DNA of 64,000 bases from Pachyseris speciosa (GCA_016490735.1 JAEMWC010001480.1:87298-151297); one strand, 5' to 3'; shown: positions 22,639-32,832, counted from the stretch's first letter. The notes: generated by a model from the sequence alone, not told the origin. Program-made: numbers and translations.

Positions 22639-22858
22639 CCTTAAATGTTGAAACCGACCAGTTTGTAACTTTCTTCGTCTTTTTTGAATGCCTTTCGCTC
22701 ACCAGCTCGTTCAGCTGGCTTTCGGACAGGCTTGCAAACCGCTTTGCAGGTGGCTCCGGAAAAATGTCTGCTAGCAAGTCAAAGCATGGCATTTCTACGT
22801 CTTCTTCCAACAGCTGCGACGAAAATTCCGCCTCTCCAGTAGCTGGGTGGTCGGCCAT
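22639..22858 (-). CDS. Crypton-type tyrosine recombinase, exon 1
   Basis: Starts at ATG (minus strand, 22858) with MADHPATGEAEFSSQLLEED and ends STFK before the donor GTAAGT at 22633-22638. It leaves one base (phase 1), which joins TT of exon 2 to make Val, followed by WCAEKQIQTPLEAMKIGQL. The continuous, sensible junction supports the 308-bp intron. Exon 1 is acidic and includes KKVTNWSVSTF, the usual start of the recombinase-associated N-terminal domain in this family. No promoter element was identified. Confidence 0.75.
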
Positions 22859-23055
22859 TATTCGTTTTGAAACAGTTCTTGGCGAAATTGAAGTTTATAA
22901 ACATTAGCGCACACGTCAGCAGCGTTCACCCATGGGCAAATAGTAAATGGTTAATTGACCAATCAGAGCGCTCGCTTTTCTTTAGTTATGTTATAAAGGA
23001 CATTAAAAATAATGTCAAACCAGTGATTCTCATTTTCCTCTGTTCCTTCTTGTAA

Positions 23056-23110
23056 ATGAATGAATGACCAACCAACCAACCAACCAACTGAATGAATGAA
23101 TGAATAAATT
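23056..23110. repeat. GAAT / CCAA microsatellite
   Basis: (GAAT)n flanks (CCAA)n, both short and compound. It lies between the recombinase gene and the exonuclease-like fragment. Confidence 0.85.
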
Positions 23111-23188
23111 ATTATTGATTATCTTAAATGGTGCTTTCCCGGGCCATTGTATGATATTAAGCCTTTTATTCCTGCTGTAAGAATCCTT

Positions 23189-23645
23189 CTAGATGTGCAC
23201 ACCAGTGATTGAAAGGATAGGTTGGTGGTCAAAGAAGATGGTGAAATGTGTTCTGGTAATAATTATGGCTGTTGCAGCTATTTCAACAATGTGATCTTTG
23301 TAGATGTCTGCAGCAGTTGATTCACAGTCATAAATGATTGGAAATGGTTTTCCAGGGGCAGAGTCTTCATAGCTTGTCTCACCACTGCTAGATGTGTTCA
23401 AATCTTAACCTCTTCCCAACCATCATCACTGGCATTCTGCTCAATCTCCTCCTCACTGCTACTTTCATCCTTCTTCTGTGTTTTGTACTCTCCAGTTTCC
23501 TTCACCTGCTTCAGTGACTTCATGTACTCTTTCTCTCTCTCCTGCTGTTTTGCTTTTCGTTTCTTGCATTCATTCCTACATGAAGTATTAATTATTGTCA
23601 GTGAGTGCATCTGTTTGTACAGGGTGAAAATGTCTTGCATTTATT
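23189..23645 (-). pseudogene. DEDDh exonuclease-like gene fragment, first part
   Basis: The minus-strand frame starting near 23640 encodes a Lys/Glu-rich segment (KKRKAKQQEREKEYMKSLK, then SSSEEEIEQNASDDGWEEV). It is followed, after a 1-base frame change near 23405, by PGKPFPIIYDCESTAADIY and KDHIVEIAATA. The order D-x-E-(S/T)-x followed by H-I-V-E-I-A-A is the ExoI motif and second conserved strand of DEDDh exonucleases. The frameshift and early end show it is broken. It is on the same strand as the fragments at 20.4 and perhaps 12.7 kb. Confidence 0.55.
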
Positions 23646-23804
23646 TGAGAAGTTATTGTTTGAGCTGATATTTAAGAATAATCAAATTGTTTTAGTAGAA
23701 ACTACAGCTGTAACTACATGTTTACATGTAGAGGATGCAAGGACCATTCTTCATTTGTTTACATGTAGTTGAAATATAGCAAAGAAAGACCATCTTAACA
23801 CTTT

Positions 23805-24460
23805 TTGTATACCTTTCACTTAACTTTGGCAAAACTTTTATCAAGAAAAAGTATATCTCCTATGCAGGCTCAGCAGAAGTGGCTAAGGGAATGTGAAATA
23901 GAAGATGACAAATGTATTAAGTGGCACGAAACTTACCAACTAGCTTTTAAGTGCGGCACAAGCACACAACTTGTCAAATTCCAACACAAACGTTTGCACA
24001 GACGAATATCAACTAACAAATTCTTAGTTAAAATCAGTCTACAAGATGACCCAAACTGCTCCTTTTGCAAAGATGAACCAGAAAAACTTAGTCACCTCTT
24101 TTGGTCCTGTCCCAAAGTGATTGCTTTTTGGACCTTCTTAATACAATGCTTTATTTTGTCTCAGATTATTCCAGAAAACTACCAAATCAGTATCCTTATG
24201 CATGTAGCTTTAGGATTGATACCAGATTCCTCCAAAAATCGTTGCCAAATGGTCTTTTGCCTCCTTTTAGCTAGACATTATACACTGCATTTGGATTTGT
24301 AAGAATAAGAAAATATTGCCAAAGGTAGAAGGCTTTCTCAGATATCTTAAGTCGATCTATCTAGCTGAGCAAAAGGCTGTGGGCACCCTACAAACAAAGT
24401 GGGAATTACTGAAAACTTTAATTTAGAAAGCCCCCCTTTTGTTTGTTTGTTTGATTAGTC
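23805..24460 (+). pseudogene. L1/Tx1-like LINE ORF2 C-terminal fragment, second copy
   Basis: A 165-codon + strand frame holds KWLRECEIEDDKCIKWHETY, FQHKRLHRRISTNKFL and the zinc-binding CSFCKDEPEKLSHLFWSC. The layout is the same as the fragment at 17.0-18.2 kb (FQFKLLHRRLATNSFF, CTFCQNDTESLIHLFWIC). The frame then breaks down near 24303. It is a 5'-truncated LINE tail in the same orientation as the host gene. Confidence 0.8.
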
Positions 24461-25471
24461 CCCAGACCGAACATTCCTTCACTGCCTTCTCCAATGGCTT
24501 TGCAACCGGCTGCCATAAAAGTTTGATGCCTGAATTTTATTTTGAGTATAGAACGTAATGCTTTCTGTTTAGTGTAAATATGTAGTCTTTCTTGTAAATC
24601 CGATGTCTGTAAGTTTTTTGTATGTACAAATGTTAGTTATATATGATCATTAGATGTGTACTGATGGGTCTTTTCAGCTTTTCATGGCCTTTTGATTGCT
24701 GTAGTCACAGAGTAACAATGTAGTTTGTTGATAGAGTCAACCAGCCAGATTTACACTGGGATAATTGACCATCTGAACACGACTTTGCCCAGCTGCTTTC
24801 AACGCCTCAACCGATGTTTTCAAAGCAAATAAAAAAAAAACCACCATATACAAGTTAACTATCCTGCCCAGGTGCAATAACCTCTTGCCCAACTGTTCAA
24901 AATCTTAAAATTTGACACCCCTGGTTTTATGGGATTTTTGCTGATTTTGTTACTGTTTGGTATCACCAAAAAATATTCCAGGTGCAGCATGTCTTATTAC
25001 ATGTAAGTGTAGTTATTAGGTTGCACCACCCCCGCCGCACCCCATCCTTTTTTTTTTTTCATGGTAACATTTTTTATTATTATTTTTTAATGAAAAACAA
25101 ACGTTGGTTCATTGACTTTGTTCAGATTTAATGGCTCCTAAAAAACCTTTTTCTCTTCAGCTCAAGCAACAGCAGTCTTCAGTGTTACTTTCCATCTTCA
25201 ATTCCTTCTCCGTCTTTCACTGCTTTTGTTTTCGATCTCTAGCTTTTTCTTTCCACACAGTTTCATTCCTGGTGCCATTAGTGCCAGATGATTAATTTTC
25301 CCTTGGAACCTCAAATTTTGCAGCTCCTGTACTAACTTTCAATGACAACATAATGAACAAAAGCAGTTTACATTAAAATACTAATTTGTCAGTAATCTTC
25401 AAATTTGCAAAAAACTTAAAAGGGTTTGCATGCTGCTTACTATAATTATATGATTTGACAATTTATGTAAG
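24461..25471. other. Intron stretch, nothing recognised
   Basis: AT-rich with poly-T and poly-A runs near 24830 and 25045-25090. No exon or repeat that I can name. Confidence 0.4.
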
Positions 25472-25621
25472 TTACTTTTTCTTCAGGTACTCCATTAATG
25501 TCTTCATCATGTTTTTTTCTTCCCACGTGACCTGCCTTGCCAGAATACTGTACACTGCCAGCTTGGGGATGCAGGCAGCCATAGCGAGAGCACTAAAATC
25601 CACACTGGACGGATGTTCTCG
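25472..25621 (-). pseudogene. Mutator-like transposase-like gene, putative last exon
   Basis: On the minus strand an acceptor (TGCATTGTAACAG) leads into 49 codons and a stop. These include SSVDFSALAMAACIPKLAVY, SILARQVTWEEKNMMKTL and MEYLKKK. It enters in phase 0, which matches the phase-0 donor of the exon at 25722. The 50 codons are clean, but the upstream exon carries a nonsense codon. Confidence 0.45.
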
Positions 25622-25721
25622 CTGTTACAATGCAGCAAAAACGGATGTCTTTTTTGGTTCAAGTTAACACATACTTACTATAATGGGGTTACCATGCGGT
25701 CAAACTAATAATAATTGTTAC

Positions 25722-25970
25722 CTTATGAAGAATTGCCATGTTAGTTTAACACTTATAGTGTACGCAGTTGAGGTCAATCCTCTTGTTAAGATACGCAAAT
25801 ACATTTCCATGGAATGCTTCTACTGTGTTGGTCGTCCTCTTCACCTTCTCTCCAATGTATTCCTCAGGTCTTTCAGCCATCTTCTGAAGGACTTTTTTGA
25901 AAGTTGCCAGTTGGTCTGGCCAATTGAAGGCATGCTTACACTGATATGGTTTGCCATCATCATTCATCTT
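25722..25970 (-). pseudogene. Mutator-like transposase-like gene, internal exon with a nonsense codon
   Basis: The minus-strand frame includes PYQCKHAFNWPDQLATFKKV and TNTVEAFHGNVFAYLNKR, and reads to HYKC before TAA at 25746-25748. It then resumes in frame as TNMAILHK before the donor GTAACA. The resumption right up to a splice donor suggests a single-base nonsense change in an otherwise recent exon. The upstream boundary is uncertain (an AG just before ATGAATGATGATGG is one choice). Confidence 0.5.
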
Positions 25971-26476
25971 GAAAAGCACAACAGTGTCAAAAATATGTTT
26001 ATTAGTTAAAGAGAAAACAATGTGTTGTACACTGTAGGTTAATAACAATCTCACTCATGTTTGTTTATGGGAAAAGGGGATAGGGTGTCATTTTAGCTAT
26101 TAACATACTGACTAGTCCAAATGAAGCAACATGTGGGTAGGAAATTCCAAAATCAGTGACCAAATATTGACCAGATAAATTTTTTAGCACAATAAACCTT
26201 ACTACGCTGAAAGGCATTCTAGAGTGCAGTACTGACAGTCTCTAATCATACAACTATTGTAGTAACCTTTGGGCTGGAGCCGGGATTGATCAAATCCATG
26301 ATACAGGTAGAAAATAATAACTGGTTTAAACTGACGTCAGTTACAAATGCAGTTGACCCAGGTTGGACTGGAGAGCAGTGACTTTCAAGTGATCATTGTC
26401 ATTGATTGATATCAGCTGTCAGATATTGCTGATCTTTTACAGCTGTCAGTGTAATTAGGGTAATTTTCCAAATAAA

Positions 26477-27196
26477 AACTTATGCTTATTTGAAAGGCTT
26501 TTCAAAGGAACAAGAATGGCATTTTTCTTTTTTTGAATATCTTGTTCCAGAAATATTCAAGATTTTGTTAAAAAATGATGTCACAAATAATTGTTTAATC
26601 AGTACAAAGGTAAATCAGAAAATCAAGACTATCTCAGGAAATATTGGAGTGATGCTACTCAAACTTGGCACCAATAATATACACCAGGCCAGAAACAAAA
26701 TGACCCCCATTTTGACATTGCCATGGTTAGTATTGGCCCTAGTCCCGTTCTGTTTTTAACCAAATATTTCCATTTTGACCAGATAAGGAGAGGCAGACAA
26801 TCCTACTTGAAATGCATGAAGTGACCATATTGCCCTACATCTTCTCCACAGATCATTGGGAGTAAATGATGTTTGATTGAGACAAAATATGAGAGCATCA
26901 CTTGAGCATTAAATAGACTGGAAAGCAAAATTGTTGCCATGGCAACAGCACAGCAGGTGTCATTTTGTGTCATACCAAAGGTACAATAATTTTTTCACTG
27001 GTGCAGCATCACTCCAATATTTCCCAAGATACACCTTTCCTTTTGGTTTTGTGATTTATCTTTGTACTAAAACAATTTGTGACATCGTCAATTTTTTAAC
27101 AAAATTTCAAATATCTTTGTAAAAAGAGAAAATATTAAAAACAAAGAAAATACCATTCTTGTTCTCTTTGAAAGGCCTTTCAAATAAGCATAAGTT
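26477..27196. mobile_element. 720-bp element with about 120-bp inverted arms
   Basis: The left end AACTTATGCTTATTTGAAAG is mirrored by CTTTCAAATAAGCATAAGTT at the right end. The arms continue for about 120 bp with few differences (GATTTTGTTAAAAAATGATG against its complement). The interior is non-coding. It could be a long-TIR non-autonomous transposon. No certain target duplication was found. Confidence 0.75.
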
Positions 27197-28358
27197 ATTT
27201 TTTACTTCATAATTATGCAATTCAGAACGGGGATTTATTGGGGGGGGGGGGGGGGCTATTTCCATGTAGAATCCAAAATACTAAATAATACTGAAAGGTG
27301 TTTTACAAAACATCATTTGTGTCATGTAACAAGGGTTTTCTACTTAGGTTTTTTGGTTTAGGTTAGTTTCCCAAAACAATGTCTATTTCAGTTTTCTGAT
27401 TATCAGTCTATAATTTTCAATAAATTCATCATCTTCAATTATCTTATTCATCTGGGGCAAAGTAAGGGGGGGGGGGATTTGGGTTGGTGGTGATTATTGG
27501 AAAATGTGACATCCAAAGAAGACAGGGACATCTTTTATGGTAATGTTTTGAGTTTAGAGTATACATAATTATGCCATACCTTTACATGAAACCTGCACCA
27601 TTCTGATGTGTGAATGTCTTGTTAGTGTTGGTAGTAATTTAAAATAGCCTCTGAGAATGTCCCCATTGGGTCCTTGCACATATAGAGCTCCTCACATTGT
27701 ATGAGGTTTTTGAGACACTTACATTATGGAGCATTGCTTCTGTCATCCTTTTACACTTTGGTTTCTTCTGGTCCTTACACTTAAAATAAAAACATTCAAG
27801 AAACTACAAGGTTGTGTTTGGAAAATTTGCTTTGAGGGGAGAAGGGTTACGCCCCAAAAGAGTTGAATAAGTTTGTGACTTAAAATAATTGTCAGTGATG
27901 ACAATATTGGAGCTACTTCAGGTCTCATTGGGCTTTCAGATTCAACGTTACTTTTGTTTTGGATAGCACCCCCTTGCTTATGAAGTTACTATGGTCGAAA
28001 TAACGGCCATTATCTAACCTTACTTGCACACACTGTAAACTACTGACTATGACCATTTTTATTAAAAGGACTCGCTGGTAACTTTTTCATATCAGTAACA
28101 TAAAATTTATTGGTAAAGCTCTTGGCTGCATCATTATTGAGGAAGACATACAATGTGGAATTATTTTCCTTTAGATGTGGACATACAAGATGGCACTTCA
28201 AAGGGGGCTGAGCTAAAAAATATCCCAGCTGCCCCAACTCCCCAATAAAACGTACCAGTATCTATCCAATAAGTGGACTGGAGACAAATATGGTTAAGTA
28301 GATCAAAGTAACTCACTAACAGTGTTCACTAGGTCTATCTACGCTGAACTGACTTTAC
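27197..28358. other. Intron stretch, mostly unassigned
   Basis: Contains G-runs at 27240-27254 and 27466-27476. A minus-strand 65-codon ORF at 28040-28237 has a possibly coding start (PPLKCHLVCPHLKENNSTLY). It could be a middle exon of the Mutator-like gene, but I cannot assign it. Confidence 0.3.
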
Positions 28359-29010
28359 CTGACAAGGGGGGTTTTCACATTTTTTAGTTCTGAATGGAAC
28401 GTTTTAACTGTGTGATTTCCGCAGTAAACCACTTCAGCCTTGGGGAACTTTTCGAACAGCAAATTCGCACATGTGGAATCGTGATCCATCACGCATTCCT
28501 TGACATGAAAGTTGTCCTCCTGAAGGTTGGTCAGCAGCTCCTCGAAGATGTCTCCTTCAGCACTCCCTGATGTTCCCGTCCAATTTAATCCAACGCCTCG
28601 TTCCGACAAATCAAACGCATAAATACCTGCCTTTACTTCAGTTTTGCTTACAACCCTTCATCCGCAAAGTTGAGACTCAAAAGCGGCCTCCAAGAAATCG
28701 GAGCTTGTGAAACAAAGATTTACATCCAGAACTTGTAATTTCTTGGTGGTCGCTTTTTCCAGGTCGTGACCGTAGCGATCGAGAATGCCGGCGATTTGAT
28801 TCGTAATCGTCTCCGATACTAAAGATTCGTCGTCTATAAAAACTGAGATGGGCAAACCTGCCATTAGGTTGTGTATGTTTTGAACAAACGTAGCAAGGTC
28901 CTGTACACTTGATAAGGAAGCGTCGGCAGCCTCGGACGGCAAGCAATTCTTGTCTTTTATCTGGTGATCCGTTTGCGTCGCTTCGGTTTTGGTACAACAT
29001 AAGTAGGGCC
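28359..29010 (-). pseudogene. Mutator-like transposase-like gene, main exon with an in-frame stop
   Basis: The minus strand has acceptor TTATAACAG and donor GTAAAG with one long frame between them, interrupted only by TGA at 28658-28660. The N-terminal half includes DLATFVQNIHNLMAGLPISV and SETITNQIAGILDRYGHDL. The C-terminal half has LNWTGTSGSAEGDIFEELL, VMDHDSTCANLLFEKFP and VVYCGNHTVKTFHSELKNV. An acidic D-H-D-S-T box followed by Y-C-G-N-H is characteristic of a cnidarian transposase-like family that I place near Mutator. The family name is from recall and uncertain. A CGA-to-TGA change would explain the stop. Confidence 0.55.
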
Positions 29011-29048
29011 TGTTATAACAAAGCAACATTTTAGGAACTTGTAGAACA

Positions 29049-29112
29049 TTTTATTATTATTATCATCATCATCATCATCATTACCATCATCATTATTATT
29101 ATTTTTTTTTTT
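29049..29112. repeat. ATT / ATC microsatellite with T-run
   Basis: Compound (ATT)n(ATC)n(ATT)n followed by poly-T. No gene signal. Confidence 0.9.
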
Positions 29113-29300
29113 ACTTTCTTTTATAATTTTTTTTTCGTGTTTACAAATTTGATTTTTCTCCTATGTTTTGACCCGCGGCCGCGGTCGGCATAAAGTTCCG
29201 TGGTAAGCCGCCGACGAATGATGAGCCTTTCCGCGTCCTTAGCAACAGACTTGTAGTTAGATTTCTCCCCCCTTAAGTGGGTAATTACGTACACTAGAAA

Positions 29301-29343
29301 CTGAATGAATGAATGAGTGAGTGAGTGAGTGAATGAATGAATG
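29301..29343. repeat. GAAT / GAGT microsatellite
   Basis: Tetranucleotide repeat GAAT switching to GAGT and back. The minus-strand ORF with a TH-S-L run comes from it. Confidence 0.9.
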
Positions 29344-29686
29344 TGTATTTTAGGTATAGACAACAGGTGCGAGCATTGTATTAAAAGTTCTTAATCTTAT
29401 CTTCTATCATGCTGAACATGGAAATTTTCATTTAGAGAAATGAACTCTGCTTTTACTAAAACACGAGGAGAGACCTGAAACATAAAATCGCTTTCAGATA
29501 AGATGGATCATCGCAGTTATAAAGTCAAAGCAACTTAAGCAAAGTATTATAAATCGTTCACCCAGAGTTAACAGACATGGCTTATATATTGGCATTCATA
29601 AACTAGAACTAAACACACATTAGAACGGCAGAGCAATATTGCTGAAACTCAAACTAAATGATATCTCATGATATATTTTTTGGCAG

Positions 29687-29758
29687 CAAGTTGAATGACA
29701 ACCGCTTGAAGTCTTTACCTGATGGAGTTTTTGATCATAACCCCAAACTGCTTTTCTT
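29687..29758 (+). CDS. LRR-GPCR exon 3 (LRR, duplicated copy 1)
   Basis: 72 bp between TTTTTGGCAG and GTAAGT. It encodes KLNDNRLKSLPDGVF and DHNPKLLFL. It differs from copies 2 and 3 at the last residues (LLFL instead of LHLL) and in its first base (C instead of G), both keeping Leu at the junction. Confidence 0.93.
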
Positions 29759-29867
29759 GTAAGTAAAACTGTGACATAAGCTATAAAAAGAGCCTTAACT
29801 AAAATGGAAACTGTCGAGATTGCTAATAGAGTGACTTGTCATGACATTATTCTATTGTATATTTGAT

Positions 29868-29990
29868 AATTATCCTGCGAAATCGCGCCGAATATCACCT
29901 GATACTTAGCCGACGAGGCGATAGGACGAGTTGGCAAAAATCAGGGGATATTCTGCATGATTGAGCGGGATAATTGTTTTATTATGTTAA
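29868..29990. repeat. Foldback MITE inside the duplicated unit (also at 30790-30910)
   Basis: ATAATTATCCTGCGAAATCG faces GAGCGGGATAATTGTTTTAT, with an inner pair GAATATCACCTGAT and ATCAGGGGATATTC. Because it is present in both full units, it was there before the triplication. Relatives lie at about 55220-55310 and 59905-59995. Confidence 0.65.
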
Positions 29991-30616
29991 CTTAGTTTCA
30001 ATAGTTTCACTAGCAACCTTTGTGGTTCCCCAGGTACCATGGTATGGAATCCCAAAAATATGGGTTCCCAAGTCTCCACTGATTAAAATCAGTAGGTATA
30101 TGGGGGTTTTGTGTATGTGAGGGAAGGTGGTTGTGAGCAGAAAATAAAACCAGCTCTCTGAAGCTCAACAATTAGTGTTAGTTAAAGTAACAAAAACAAC
30201 TAAAACCTAGTAGAAATGTTAGATTAAATTACCAGAGAAAGTCGCATTAAGGAAATAGCTTTGGGGAGGGGCAAAACATGTGAAGGGATTAGGGTCAGCT
30301 AATTTTTGGGAGTGGAGATTTCTGTATGGGGACTATGGCTAGCTAGTTTGGCCGGAGAGGTGGAGATGGGGGGGGGGGGGATGGGTGGGTGGGGGAGAAC
30401 AAAGCAAGTATAGGGATTGGGGTTGGCTAATCCTGGGGAGACAGAAATTCTGTATCAGGATTAAGGTTATACTGAGCGAGAGACGTCTGCAGCGTTTTTT
30501 TAAGCTCTCTATTAACTAGAACTAAACACACATTAGACCGGCAGAGGAATATTGCTGCAACTCATTGAGACAATTTTATCAAACTAAATGATATCTCATG
30601 ATGTATTTTTTGGCAG

Positions 30617-30688
30617 GAAGTTGAATGACAACCGCTTGAAGTCTTTACCTGATGGAGTTTTTGATCATAACCCCAAACTGCATTTGTT
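30617..30688 (+). CDS. LRR-GPCR exon 4 (LRR, duplicated copy 2)
   Basis: 72 bp, acceptor TTTTTGGCAG, donor GTAAGT. The protein is KLNDNRLKSLPDGVF and DHNPKLHLL, identical to copy 3. The flanking intron is nearly identical to those of the neighbouring copies. Confidence 0.93.
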
Positions 30689-31543
30689 GTAAGTAAAACT
30701 GTGACAGAAGCTATAAAAAGAGCCTTAACTAAAATGGAAACTGTCGAGATTGCTAATAGAGTGACTTTGTCATGACATTATTCTATTGTATATTTGATAA
30801 TTATCCTGCGAAATCGCGCCGAATATCACCTGATACTTAGCCGACGAGGCGATAGGACGAGTTGGCAAAAATCAGGGGATATTCTGCATGATTGAGCGGG
30901 ATAATTGTTTTATTATGTTAACTTAGTTTCAGTAGTTTCACTAGCAACCTTTGTGGTTCCCCAGGTACCATGGTATGGTATCCCAAAAATATGGGTTCCC
31001 AAGTCTCCACTGATTAAAATCAGTAGGTATATGGGGGTTTTGTGTATGTGAGGGAAGGTGGTTGTGAGCAGAAAATAAAACCAGCTCTCTGAAGCTCAAC
31101 AATTAGTGTTAGTTAAAGTAACAAAAACAACTAAAATCACGTAGAAATGTTAGATTAAATTACCAGAGAAAGCCGCATTAAGGAAATAGCTTTGGGGAGG
31201 GGCAAAACATGTGAAGGGATTAGGGTCAGCTAATTTTTGGGAGGGGAGATTTCTGTATGGGGACTATGGCTAGCTAGTTTGGTCGGAGAGGTGGAGATGG
31301 GGGGGGGATGGGTGGGTGAGGGAGAACAAAGCAAGTATAGGGATTGGGGTTGGCTAATCCTGGGGAGACAGAAATTCTGTATCAGGATTAAGGTTATACT
31401 GAGCGGGAGACGTCTGCAGCGTTTTTTTAAGTTCTCTATTAACTAGAACTAAACACACATTAGACCGGCAGAGGAATATTGCTGCAACTCATCGAGACAA
31501 TTTTATCAAACTAAATGATATCTAATGATGTATTTTTTGGCAG

Positions 31544-31615
31544 GAAGTTGAATGACAACCGCTTGAAGTCTTTACCTGATGGAGTTTTTGATCATAACCC
31601 CAAACTGCATTTGTT
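31544..31615 (+). CDS. LRR-GPCR exon 5 (LRR, duplicated copy 3)
   Basis: 72 bp, acceptor TTTTTTGGCAG, donor GTAAGC. It encodes the same 24-residue repeat as copy 2. The intron after it is only 151 bp because the duplicated unit is cut short here. Confidence 0.93.
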
Positions 31616-31766
31616 GTAAGCAAAACTGTGACAAAAGCTATAAAAAGAGCCTTAACTAAAATGGAAACTGTTGAGATTGCTGCTAGAGCCACTTTAGCAT
31701 GGCATTAATTTGTTGTATATTGTTTATTCTACTTTGTTTGTAAAAAAAAATAATAAATAAAAATAG

Positions 31767-31838
31767 GAACTTGGAAGCCAATGAGCTGGAGACCTTGCCG
31801 TCAAACGTTTTTGCCAACAATAAGGAGCTGAGGAGCAT
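31767..31838 (+). CDS. LRR-GPCR exon 6 (LRR)
   Basis: 72 bp between AAAATAG and GTAAGG. It encodes NLEANELETLPSNVF and ANNKELRSM. The last codon is split AT+A (Ile) or AT+G (Met) depending on the next exon joined; with the exon at 32540 it is ATA, Ile. The frame is kept either way. Confidence 0.9.
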
Positions 31839-32116
31839 GTAAGGAGATCTCTGTCTCTTCTTTTTCATTTTAACCAGCTGAGTTGCTCTGACGTTGAAAA
31901 CGTAGACTGTGTTTATGCCCAATATTTTAGTAATATTCTTGCTGTTGTTGATGAAGAATATTTTGGGAGATTAACAAAAAACAAAAAACTTTTCTGAGGC
32001 ATTCATATTCTACCGCATATTTCGAGGACACGAAAATCTTCACCCAAAGAACGCAATGAGCATTGTTATGTTCTATCGCTGTTTATCTGCTGTCTGTCTT
32101 TTGTGTGTTCCTTGTG

Positions 32117-32240
32117 TATGTGTCTGTGTGTGGAGGGGGAGGGGTGGGAGGTGGCATGTGTGTCTGTGTGGGGAGGGGGAGGGGTGGGAGGTGGCATGTG
32201 TGTCTGTGTGGGGAGGGGGAGGGGAAGGAGGTGGCATGTG
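32117..32240. repeat. 40-bp minisatellite, three units, G-rich
   Basis: GTGGCATGTGTGTCTGTGTG recurs at exactly 40-base spacing with GGGGAGGGGGAGGGG between. The 155-codon + strand ORF here is a product of the repeat and is not a gene. Confidence 0.9.
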
Positions 32241-32539
32241 TGGCTTGCTTTTATTTTTATATTGGGGTGGAATAAGCGGTTATACACCGAAACCCGCTAA
32301 CTTGAACTCCGGTGACTGTGACTCCCTGTTAACTGTACAAAATCAGATTTTCCCTGGATTTGAACCTATTTTTCCAATCTTGTATTATCAGCTAACTCAA
32401 ACTTGGTTAACTCGAACTCTATTCGAGAAACAAACAAGCAAAAACGTCCGTTATTGTTTATTTCGGATTATTTTATTTCGAAATAGGCACAACAGAAATC
32501 GTCCAAATTATATTTTACTTTGACATTACTTCTCGACAG

Positions 32540-32611
32540 AAACCTAAATCACAACCAGCTAAAGGAATTGAATGCAGATGTGTTTCATAACAATACTCGG
32601 CTGGGACAGCA
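32540..32611 (+). CDS. LRR-GPCR exon 7 (LRR)
   Basis: 72 bp between TCTCGACAG and GTAAGA. It encodes NLNHNQLKELNADVF and HNNTRLGQ, with an N-N-T sequon. The last split codon is CA+A (Gln) where the other repeats end in Leu, so the repeat loses its final hydrophobic residue just before the atypical exon. Confidence 0.88.
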
Positions 32612-32733
32612 GTAAGAGAATTTTGTATTTTCTTGTAAAGGTCATTGAGTCTGTATTTTGTATTTAACTTTTAAATGATCTTGAAATAGTTTCCAATGAC
32701 TAAACAGATACTATTGCGATCATGCTTTGACAG

Positions 32734-32832
32734 AGCAGACTGGAGGTATCTACCTGTAGAGATAAAAGACATTTTTCAGAAGAGCGGCATGCCACCTGAA
32801 TATTCCGATGACCAGCCTGATTTGTGGGGATT
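32734..32832 (+). CDS. LRR-GPCR exon 8, atypical 99-bp exon
   Basis: Bounded by GCTTTGACAG and GTAAGT and open in the gene frame for 33 codons. It begins ADWRYLPVEIKDIFQKSG and ends PEYSDDQPDLWGL. The pieces LPVEIKDIF and PDLWGL fit the second half of an LRR (LPxxIF, then LxxL). The usual LxLxxNxL first half is missing and about nine residues (GMPPEYSDD) are inserted. The exon keeps the same 1+3n+2 phase. It may be a decayed or adapted repeat forming a loop in the solenoid. The splice sites and the frame support it, but transcript evidence is lacking. Confidence 0.7.

Larger units (their letters stand above)
29602..31700 (+). repeat. Tandem triplication of an about 0.92-kb exon-plus-intron unit
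   Basis: Units begin at about 29602, 30516 and 31440 with AACTAGAACTAAACACACAT. The first two are complete (about 914 and 925 bp) and the third stops after its exon, near 31690. Exon-to-exon spacing is 930 and 927 bp. Introns differ only at scattered bases and in the length of a G-run (about 12 G at 30368-30380, 7 at about 31295). Such high intron identity means the duplications are recent. Confidence 0.95.

Noticed and set aside
32056..32523. 155-codon + strand ORF
   Set aside because: Its open frame comes from the 40-bp G-rich minisatellite; no domain.
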